This document shows, in pieces, positions 1-5,171 of a DNA stretch of 5,833 bases. Source of the stretch: Bacillota bacterium (GTDB taxonomy: Bacteria > Bacillota > Sulfobacillia > Sulfobacillales > Sulfobacillaceae); NCBI GenBank assembly GCA_021820675.1, contig JAKADI010000137.1, forward strand, positions 1-5,833, written 5' to 3'. The translations under genes and the position numbers were made by a program. The notes beneath the pieces were generated by a model. It searched no databases and was not told the origin of the DNA. It worked only from the letters and a program-made list of their open reading frames with translations. Each line of letters opens with the position of its first letter. Position 1 is the first letter of the stretch.

Positions 1-228
<228 letters not shown>

Positions 229-245
229 ATGGGATCCCTAGTGCG

Positions 246-851
246 TCAAACTGGGATAACCGGTTGGCCCAAAAGTTGAAAACGATGATTGTGATACTGA
301 ATCACAATGGCGGCCACATTGGCAAAGTGTAAATATTGAGCTGATTCCCAGGGAGATCGAAGAATACTTAACGTTGCCGCTTTTAAACAATCGGCGTGGC
401 TGACGGCGATGACGAACCCGGTATGATGGCGTGCGGCCGCCATTGTCAAAAAGGCATGCACCCGTTCCCCCACTGCGCTCAACTTCTCGCCTCCTGGCGG
501 TGGGCTTTCGGGATCTTGTTTCCATTTTTCATAGATGTCCCGCTTCGAATGCAGTAAATCGTCAATGACTTGGCCATCGAAGGCGCCCAAGTGTATTTCA
601 TGCAGGCGGTCATCTGGCTGGACCGAATCTATTTGGAAGGTTTCAGCCCAAATCCGGGCCGTTTCCAGGGTTCTCTTTAAAGGGCTGGCGTAAATTGCGT
701 GAACCGGCTGATCTTTCCATTGCTGTGCTAAAAATTTGGTGTCTTGGCGCCCCTTTGGCGTCAAGGGCGGATCGAATCGGTCGGAGACAATGACATTTCG
801 AACGTTGGCCTCACTTTCCCCATGGCGAACGAGAATGATGGATAAGGACAA
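246..851 (-). CDS. Histidine phosphatase family protein (phosphoglycerate-mutase-like)
   Basis: A 201-residue cytosolic hydrolase of the histidine phosphatase (RHG) superfamily, which removes phosphate through a phospho-histidine intermediate. The N-terminal strand carries LVRHGESEAN, with the nucleophile His10 next to Arg9. Arg60 lies in the ASPLKRTLETA motif, the likely acid Glu85 in DDRLHEIHLG, and the second histidine His152 in VSHADCLKA. All four core catalytic positions are therefore present. A PPGGE motif at about 118-122 is typical of the cofactor-dependent-PGM-like/PhoE/CobC branch. About 200 residues is the usual length for phosphatases of this branch, shorter than true glycolytic dPGM. 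The start is TTG, chosen because AAGGGGGT (858-865, minus strand) sits 6 bases upstream and the RHG motif then falls at residues 9-11, as in relatives. The nearby ATG at 854-856 is out of frame. The substrate cannot be read from sequence; sugar phosphates, nucleotides and alpha-ribazole phosphate are all known in the family. No convincing promoter was found. Confidence 0.93.
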   Translation of the reverse strand: MSLSIILVRHGESEANVRNVIVSDRFDPPLTPKGRQDTKFLAQQWKDQPVHAIYASPLKRTLETARIWAETFQIDSVQPDDRLHEIHLGAFDGQVIDDLLHSKRDIYEKWKQDPESPPPGGEKLSAVGERVHAFLTMAAARHHTGFVIAVSHADCLKAATLSILRSPWESAQYLHFANVAAIVIQYHNHRFQLLGQPVIPV

Positions 852-911
852 TGCATGACCCCCTTGTCAACGGTTGAATGGTGCTAGGCCTCGTTGGACA
901 CATAGATGATA

Positions 912-1136
912 TTAACCGTTACGAGCTGCCTGTGTGTCTTTATTATCACACAATAATGGTAGCTGTTTAAGGATAATCGGATCTAGACAAGCGGAGCGTC
1001 GTGATTCAGTGATCCAGACATCGTCTGTCAGCACATGACGAAGGACGACGAGGGATCGAAATCCTTGTTGTGCCACGGTTACGAGATAACTGCGGAAAGC
1101 GGCAAACGGATTGCCTGCGACGTCGGTTGTGGTCAT
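912..1136 (-). CDS. Doubtful small ORF, 74 residues, unknown
   Basis: An open frame of 74 codons from ATG (1134-1136) to TAA (912-914). The product is not recognised. It has a mixed hydrophobic centre (LVTVAQQGFRSLVVLRHVL, about residues 18-36) followed by DDVWITES, and a polar tail. It has no signal peptide, convincing membrane segment or metal motif. In favour, codon composition looks fairly protein-like, with G in about a third of first positions. Against, the bases just upstream of the ATG are a pyrimidine run with no ribosome binding site, and the frame covers a palindromic AT-rich stretch that may be regulatory. It could be a remnant of a longer gene or a chance frame. It is on the same strand as the histidine phosphatase and ends 60 bases before that gene's start. 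Confidence 0.22.
   Translation of the reverse strand: MTTTDVAGNPFAAFRSYLVTVAQQGFRSLVVLRHVLTDDVWITESRRSACLDPIILKQLPLLCDNKDTQAARNG
942..957. repeat. 16-base palindrome, possible operator
   Basis: ATTAT and ATAAT are exactly inverted around a 6-base centre (CACACA on the plus strand). A TGTGTG at 931-936 is also the complement of that centre, so two overlapping hairpins are possible. The palindrome lies about 90 bases upstream of the TTG start of the minus-strand histidine phosphatase. A repressor site for that gene is possible, but there is no matching promoter to support it. Confidence 0.25.
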
Positions 1137-1230
1137 GGGAAGGGGGATGGGTGAACATAAAACGGGGAAGGTTCAGACGATTTGCGGGCGCTCTAAGCAG
1201 AGGTGGATCAAAGTTCCTTGATGCAAGAAC

Positions 1231-1259
1231 TTGTCGCCAGGATCCTCTGCAGTTATGAT
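1231..1259 (+). promoter_or_regulatory. Sigma-70/sigma-A type promoter for the pRiA4b-like gene
   Basis: TTGTCG at 1231-1236 (4 of 6 matches to TTGACA) and TATGAT at 1254-1259 (5 of 6 matches to TATAAT) are separated by exactly 17 bases. A start near 1266 would leave an untranslated leader of about 45 bases before the ATG at 1312. It is the best promoter-like pair in the gene-poor stretch and points at the next plus-strand gene. Confidence 0.5.
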
Positions 1260-1311
1260 AAACAAGAGAATGCCAAGACTTTTACGGGTAAAGAGGAGTT
1301 GAAGGGGTCTC

Positions 1312-1878
1312 ATGGCGACGCGTTCATTTCTTTATGATATTCAGGTAACGTTACTAGATATGCCATGGCCGGTATGGCGACGGCTGCTGGTTCCCAGTAC
1401 GATTACGTTTAAAAAATTTCATGAAGCCATTCAGATTGCAATGGGATGGCAAAACTACCATTTATTCGAATTTCGATACGGCCCTATTGCGATTTCGATA
1501 CCCGACGAAGACTTTCTCGTGGACGATGTCCATTTTGATGCCCGTTGGAAAAAATTGTCCTCGCTAAATTTGTCCACGGCTGATGTCATGTCTTATTTGT
1601 ATGATTTTGGCGACAATTGGGTGCATTTGGTCCACGTCAAGGGTGTGAGGCCTCTCGAGCACCGTGAACCCAGTGTGCGGTGCACCGGGGGAGAAGGAGC
1701 TTGCCCTCCGGAAGACGTGGGAGGGCCCTACGGGTACGAACAGTTCTTGCAAACTATCTACGATAGTGAGGACCCCGAAGCTAATCACCTGCTTGATTGG
1801 GCTGGAGGTGTCTTTGACCCTTGGGCATTTGACCGGAATCACGTGAATAAGGAAATGGCCCAACGATTTAAAAAATGA
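1312..1878 (+). CDS. Plasmid pRiA4b ORF-3-like family protein
   Basis: A 188-residue protein of the pRiA4b ORF-3-like family (PF07929), often labelled 'IS1096 element passenger TnpR family'. Its biochemical role is unknown. Family hallmarks appear in order: a beta-strand start YDIQVTLLDMPWPVWRRLLVP (VWRR at 21-24), then FHEAIQIAMGWQNYHLFEF (MGW at 44-46). Next come YDFGDNW at 97-103 and the cysteine-containing CTGGEGACPPEDVGGPYGY (about 124-142), ending in WAGGVFDPWAFD. Length matches single-domain members. The ATG follows GAAGGGG (1301-1307) at a short spacing, and a second purine run AAAGAGGAG lies just upstream. No transposase, TnpR resolvase fold or terminal repeats are nearby, so the 'passenger' name should not be read as evidence of a mobile element. 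It appears to be a single-gene unit with its own promoter, closed by the shared terminator at its stop codon. Identification is firm; function is open. Confidence 0.95.
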   Translation: MATRSFLYDIQVTLLDMPWPVWRRLLVPSTITFKKFHEAIQIAMGWQNYHLFEFRYGPIAISIPDEDFLVDDVHFDARWKKLSSLNLSTADVMSYLYDFGDNWVHLVHVKGVRPLEHREPSVRCTGGEGACPPEDVGGPYGYEQFLQTIYDSEDPEANHLLDWAGGVFDPWAFDRNHVNKEMAQRFKK

Positions 1879-1900
1879 GCTGGCAACGGCTCATTTTTTT
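1870..1900. terminator. Bidirectional intrinsic terminator containing both stop codons
   Basis: Six A's plus TGAGC (1870-1880) pair perfectly with GCTCA plus six T's (1889-1899) around an 8-base loop, with a seventh T at 1900. Read on either strand, it is a short GC stem followed by a T-run. The plus-strand TGA (1876-1878) lies in the left arm and the minus-strand TGA (1891-1893) in the right arm. It therefore ends transcription from both convergent genes, the pRiA4b-like gene and the MFS transporter, with a gap of only 12 bases between the two coding regions. Confidence 0.88.
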
Positions 1901-3114
1901 GATGCCGCGACGGGGTCGTGGGATGAAGGAACCATCGGGGCCATAACCGAAATATTCCAAAACTGGGACAAGGACGTTAGGACAATTAGGGCGATAATTA
2001 TCGCCTCTTGGTTGACCCAGACAGTCCCCAGGGCCAGAACCAACAGTGTGAAGAGGCGGCCGGTATTCAACGCGACCTCGCGGCTTAGGGTATAGCTCAC
2101 CCGTCTTTGTGTGATTAAAGGATCTTGGTCCATAACACTAAGCGGAATATTCTCTGAGGGAACCATGTAAAATGGCAAGGACAATCCAAAAAGCGCCCCG
2201 TACCCTAAAATCCACGGCCATGAATGCCCCATCATCAGCAAAAGGCCAGCGCCACTGATTCCGGTTACGCCCATGACCATAAAGGTAATTTGCCGCCCGT
2301 GGCGGGCATGGCGGGTGGTAAGAAGCGAGGCAATCATCCGTGCTCCGGCACTCAGGGCGGTATAGATTCCTACCATCGCCGCGTTGTGGGTGGCTACAAA
2401 GATTAGGAATATTCCGGCCAATCCCGTAATCCCTTCACGTGTGCCCCGGACAATGATGGTTTTAATGATGGCAGCCCAACTGCGATGTTCGGTAATGATT
2501 TTCCAACTATCTGAGACGGGACGTAAATGCATCGGGGGGCCTTTTGGCACTCCTTGGCTCAAAACAAATGAGACCGTATACAGAGCCAAAGCCGTCGCAA
2601 AGACCACGAGATAACCTCCAATCCCAGAAATAGCGCTAATCAAGACGCCCGAGAATAACGGGGCGACAATGCCGGTGACGCTGTTCACAGCCCCGCTTAA
2701 CCCAAAAAATCGCATCCGCTGATGGGGATCGATGGTATCGAACGTCATGAGGTTAAGACCAAACCAATAAAATCCTTGAGCCACACCATAAAAGAATCCC
2801 AGGAGGAATATTAATTCATGAGCCTTATGCGATAGCCCCAACAAGGTGCCATAAAACAATATCGTTATGAGCAGCCCAAGGCGGTAAGGGATCAAGGGAG
2901 GCTTGTCGTGAAAGATCTTGGCAGCAGCATAAAAAGTCACGGTTAATGGCACGAAATAGCCTATATTAAAGGTGACCAGGCCTGACAAATTATGGGCTAA
3001 CACCAGCATAAATAAGTTGACGAAGACGGTAGCCACGGCATTGGCCGTCTGAGCGCCGGAAAATGTAAAAAGAAGCCACAGAGCTCCTCGAGAAAGCCGA
3101 ATCGGTGAGTCCAC
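1891..3114 (-). CDS. MFS transporter, 12-TM type
   Basis: A 407-residue integral membrane protein with the layout of a major facilitator superfamily carrier. Six hydrophobic segments lie in residues about 10-186: 10-38, 45-66, 78-96, 99-122, 138-163 and 166-186. A polar central loop follows (about 187-212, with KGPPMHLRPV). A second set lies in about 218-393, so both N and C termini are predicted cytoplasmic. The usual loop 2-3 motif A (GxxxDRxxRR) is degenerate here (AAKIFHDKPP). YWFGLNLMTFDTIDPHQRMR and the RGTREGITGL segment resemble uncharacterised Bacillota MFS proteins. The GTG start (3112-3114) is chosen because GGGAGGGA (3121-3128, minus strand) lies 6 bases upstream and the first membrane segment follows directly. 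The gene is divergent from the phosphodiesterase, shares the 188-base spacer with it, and ends inside the shared terminator. Substrate is unknown; drug or metabolite efflux is the common guess for such proteins. Confidence 0.93.
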   Translation of the reverse strand: MDSPIRLSRGALWLLFTFSGAQTANAVATVFVNLFMLVLAHNLSGLVTFNIGYFVPLTVTFYAAAKIFHDKPPLIPYRLGLLITILFYGTLLGLSHKAHELIFLLGFFYGVAQGFYWFGLNLMTFDTIDPHQRMRFFGLSGAVNSVTGIVAPLFSGVLISAISGIGGYLVVFATALALYTVSFVLSQGVPKGPPMHLRPVSDSWKIITEHRSWAAIIKTIIVRGTREGITGLAGIFLIFVATHNAAMVGIYTALSAGARMIASLLTTRHARHGRQITFMVMGVTGISGAGLLLMMGHSWPWILGYGALFGLSLPFYMVPSENIPLSVMDQDPLITQRRVSYTLSREVALNTGRLFTLLVLALGTVWVNQEAIIIALIVLTSLSQFWNISVMAPMVPSSHDPVAASKK

Positions 3115-3181
3115 CCGTTATCCCTCCCTGTTTGCCAACTTCGGTGTGGCTAAGGCGCCTGCTGCCGTCGAAGTTCTTATT

Positions 3182-3208
3182 ATTATATCGTTTCACAGTG
3201 CGTTTCAG
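3182..3208 (-). promoter_or_regulatory. Possible promoter for the MFS transporter
   Basis: On the minus strand a perfect TATAAT lies at 3182-3187. The best -35 match is CTGAAA at 3203-3208 (4 of 6) with a short 15-base spacer. There is no extended -10 TG. A start near 3175 would give a leader of about 60 bases before the GTG. The -10 is persuasive and the -35 is not. I see no equally good plus-strand promoter for the divergent phosphodiesterase in the same spacer. Confidence 0.38.
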
Positions 3209-3302
3209 GTGTATCGCCGCTTGGGATAGAGGACGTTGCTCTAACGCTAAGACCGAGAAGATGACAGTTAAGCTAAAATGTCTGCGAAGGAGGAAAAACG
3301 AC

Positions 3303-4433
3303 ATGACGAGGATTTTGGGTCCTCATTTTCCGCAGTCTCTATTGGGCTTAGCGAATCGCGTGTTGGCCGATTTTGGCCTTGAGCCCTTATACGAACCTTT
3401 GTCCATTAACTGGCCGCCCTCGGACGTGGTTGTCCTGTGGATTATCGATGGCTTGGGTTGGAGTGACTTAAACGAAGCATTCCATCGGCAAGATATGCCG
3501 TTTTGGCATACACAAGGTCATTCCCCGGACCGTTTAAACAAATTGGGCAGTGTCTTTCCAACCACAACGGTGACCGCGTTGAGCACATTTCACTTTGCGC
3601 GCCCGCCTGCCCATCATGGAGCGCTGGGGTATACGCTGTGGGATCCTGAGATTCTTAAGACCGTGAATCTTTTAACATCACGCGATCTGATGGGAACTGT
3701 ATGCCGCAGTTCGATCTATGACCCACGGCGCACGCTCTATGATGAGCTGCAGCATCGGCAAATTATGTCCACGGTCATTTCGCCTGGTAGTCATCGGGGA
3801 AGTGCTTTGTCGGCATGGTGGTATCATGGGGCGTCATATTTCGGGTACCAGAGCCCTAGTCAAATTCCTGGGCTTGTGCACCGTGCGCTTGCCGAACAAT
3901 CGCGGTTGATTGTCGTGTATTGGCCAGGTTTTGATACGATAAGTCATATTGAAGGTCCCGCGGATCTCAGTGGACACTTGGAACTCCAATTATTGGATTG
4001 GATTTTGGCGAAAACGCAGGCACAAATACCGCAAGAGGCTAGTGGGCGGTTTGTCATCACATCGGACCACGGCAGTATTGCCCTGGCGGCTCCTCAACAC
4101 CCGACGAACCCACTGTTATCCCGGTTATATGCGGGAGAACGCCGGGCGCTGTACACGGCATGGTCGAGTGGCGAAGTGCGCCGACTATGTACGGAAGTGG
4201 GGTGGGACGATGCGGTAATTTGGCCTAATGAACAACTTTGGGACGAAGGATGGTTTGGTGGTTCGCCTAAGGACGCGACTTTCCGGCTGCGGATGTTACA
4301 GACCACCGTATTGCCGCCTAGCAACCAACAAGTGATCATGCCAGAACCCGAACCGGCGATTATGGCGGGTGGCCACGGGGGATGGACGGAAGCCGAACGG
4401 GATATTTTTGTATCGTGGTGGCCTGTACATTAG
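3303..4433 (+). CDS. Alkaline phosphatase superfamily phosphodiesterase / nucleotide pyrophosphatase-like protein
   Basis: A 376-residue two-metal hydrolase of the type I phosphodiesterase/nucleotide pyrophosphatase group (PF01663-like). The expected metal and nucleophile residues are all visible. Asp49 lies in VLWIIDGLGW and the nucleophile Thr in FPTTTVTA (87-89, probably Thr89). Asp211 and His215 lie in YWPGFDTISH, Asp255 and His256 in ITSDHG, and His358 in GGHGGW near the C terminus. There is no signal peptide or membrane segment, so it is probably cytoplasmic, unlike many secreted NPPs. The ATG at 3303 is preferred because AAGGAGG (3287-3293) lies 9 bases upstream. The frame stays open back to 3105, but that part is basic, low-similarity sequence overlapping the divergent MFS gene. 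YjbQ follows in the same frame after one TAG. The substrate is not readable; nucleotide, phosphonate or phospholipid-type esters are all handled by relatives. The enzyme looks intact and active. Confidence 0.92.
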   Translation: MTRILGPHFPQSLLGLANRVLADFGLEPLYEPLSINWPPSDVVVLWIIDGLGWSDLNEAFHRQDMPFWHTQGHSPDRLNKLGSVFPTTTVTALSTFHFARPPAHHGALGYTLWDPEILKTVNLLTSRDLMGTVCRSSIYDPRRTLYDELQHRQIMSTVISPGSHRGSALSAWWYHGASYFGYQSPSQIPGLVHRALAEQSRLIVVYWPGFDTISHIEGPADLSGHLELQLLDWILAKTQAQIPQEASGRFVITSDHGSIALAAPQHPTNPLLSRLYAGERRALYTAWSSGEVRRLCTEVGWDDAVIWPNEQLWDEGWFGGSPKDATFRLRMLQTTVLPPSNQQVIMPEPEPAIMAGGHGGWTEAERDIFVSWWPVH

Positions 4434-4538
4434 GTGTTGGCATTTGGAAAACAGGGTTCCTTGGCGTTTGTGGGATCCGGCGCCTCGGAAGTACGAAAAT
4501 GGCACGGTGTATCGTCAAGAATAAGGAGGGATAAATCT

Positions 4539-4943
4539 GTGCAAGTTGTTCGAATCCAGACTCACCAGAAAATGGAGATGTTAGACATTACGGATGCTGT
4601 ACGGCAGGCGGTGCGGGAGCGTTCCATCACAGACGGCATGGCGGTGGTATATTCCCCACATACAACGGCCGCTGTCACCGTCAATGAAAACTGGGACCCG
4701 GATGTCATTCATGATGTGTTGATGTTCTTGCGGCAACGTATTCCGACTCAGTATCCGGGTTTTCGGCATGGGGAAGGCAATTCTGACAGCCATCTGATGG
4801 CCAATCTCATTGGAACCTCACAAACCTTGATTATCGACCAAGGAGATATTGTATTAGGACAGTGGCAAGGCATCTTCTTTTGTGAATTTGACGGGCCCAG
4901 AGAACGCCAATTTTATGTGCAGTTGACGGGTGTGACAAGCTAG
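4539..4943 (+). CDS. yjbQ: YjbQ family (UPF0047) protein
   Basis: A 134-residue cytosolic protein of the YjbQ/UPF0047 family, small beta-rich trimers. E. coli YjbQ has weak thiamine-phosphate-synthase activity when overproduced, hence the 'secondary thiamine-phosphate synthase' name; the true role is unsettled. Conserved blocks are all present: SPHTTAAVTVNEN (39-51; His41, Glu50), DPDVIHD (53-59) and HGEGNSDSHL (77-86; His77, Asn81, His85). These are followed by GTSQTLII, then GQWQGIFFCEFDGPRER (107-123; Trp109, Glu116, Asp118). The GTG start at 4539 is chosen because AAGGAGGG (4523-4530) lies 8 bases upstream and the length then equals the family norm. The frame is open 35 codons further upstream to the phosphodiesterase stop, but that extension has no family similarity. 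No promoter or terminator is seen in the 105-base gap, so co-transcription with the phosphodiesterase is likely. Confidence 0.93.
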   Translation: MQVVRIQTHQKMEMLDITDAVRQAVRERSITDGMAVVYSPHTTAAVTVNENWDPDVIHDVLMFLRQRIPTQYPGFRHGEGNSDSHLMANLIGTSQTLIIDQGDIVLGQWQGIFFCEFDGPRERQFYVQLTGVTS

Positions 4944-4950
4944 GGTAGGG

Positions 4951-5002
4951 GACGATTGCCAGGCTGACTCGCCCTGGGGCATGCCTGGCTCCCGGAATTG
5001 TC
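4951..5002. terminator. Compound stem-loop downstream of yjbQ
   Basis: A perfect 7-bp stem GCCAGGC/GCCTGGC (4958-4964 with 4983-4989) encloses a smaller GCC/GGC hairpin (4971-4973 with 4978-4980). It is flanked by an outer 7-bp helix, GACGATT (4951-4957) with AATTGTC (4996-5002, one G-T pair), separated by a 6-base bulge. It begins 7 bases after the yjbQ stop, so it may end or stabilise that transcript. There is no T-run on either strand, so it is not a textbook intrinsic terminator. Processing or RNA stabilisation is an alternative. I do not recognise a riboswitch class in it. Confidence 0.4.
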
Positions 5003-5050
5003 AGGGGATTTATGGCAAGCGGCTGTCCGAGTAAAACTCCGCCCTCCCTC

Positions 5051-5079
5051 TTGTGGCAAAAGGGCCGACGAGATACAAT
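5051..5079 (+). promoter_or_regulatory. Sigma-70/sigma-A type promoter for the membrane protein gene
   Basis: TTGTGG (5051-5056) and TACAAT (5074-5079, 5 of 6) are separated by 17 bases. A start near 5086 would leave a leader of about 40-55 bases carrying the AAAGGAG site (5111-5117). It lies downstream of the compound stem-loop, which supports separate transcription of the last gene. Confidence 0.5.
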
Positions 5080-5126
5080 AACGTCTATGATGGGTCAAAT
5101 ACTGCGAATGAAAGGAGTCGGTTGCA

Positions 5127-5171
5127 ATGAGGGATGGATATGACTTTAGACACCACCAAAACGCCAGGTGA
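5127..5171 (+). CDS. Possible 14-codon leader ORF overlapping the next gene's start
   Basis: ATG at 5127 is the best-placed start behind the strong site AAAGGAG (5111-5117), 9 bases away. It reads MRDGYDFRHHQNAR and stops at TGA 5169-5171, 30 bases inside the next gene and in another frame. It could be a leader peptide or a decoy. It could also be the true start of the membrane protein displaced by a one-base difference in the GGG run at 5131-5133. No known attenuator arrangement is recognised. Confidence 0.25.
   Translation: MRDGYDFRHHQNAR

Larger units (their letters stand above)
852..1230. other. Gene-poor stretch with small inverted repeats
   Basis: No firm gene lies between the histidine phosphatase start and the promoter at 1231. 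The stretch holds a doubtful minus-strand frame (912-1136, listed separately) and several short inverted repeats: ATTAT/ATAAT at 942-957, CAGAC/GTCTG at 1015-1027 with a 3-base loop, and GTCA/TGAC at 1027-1039. The last two share one base, so they could be alternative folds. No tRNA, transposase fragment or array is visible. The stretch must carry the promoter for the minus-strand phosphatase gene, but I see no good -35/-10 pair for it. Confidence 0.5.

Noticed and set aside
238..525. 95-codon minus-strand frame inside the histidine phosphatase gene
   Set aside because: It is a same-strand, other-frame shadow of a gene with complete catalytic motifs, and its product is low-complexity Arg/Ser-rich sequence.
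1051..1065. tRNA T-arm-like sequence AGGGATCGAAATCCT
   Set aside because: The loop has 6 bases instead of 7 and no acceptor, D or anticodon arm could be placed on either strand.
1070..1258. 62-codon plus-strand frame
   Set aside because: It is Arg/Trp-rich with no recognisable similarity, has no ribosome binding site, and overlaps the promoter at 1231-1259.
1312..1878. Mobile element, because the family is sometimes called an IS1096 passenger or TnpR
   Set aside because: No transposase, resolvase catalytic motif, terminal inverted repeats or target duplications are visible around the gene.
3105..3302. Upstream in-frame extension of the phosphodiesterase (66 codons)
   Set aside because: It overlaps the divergent transporter's start, is basic and unlike the family, and the AAGGAGG site clearly marks ATG 3303. 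ATG 3261 has only a weak GAGAAG upstream.
4434..4538. Start of YjbQ at the GTG just after the phosphodiesterase stop
   Set aside because: The extra 35 residues lack family similarity and the strong AAGGAGGG site supports GTG 4539. It is kept only as a read-through question in the findings.
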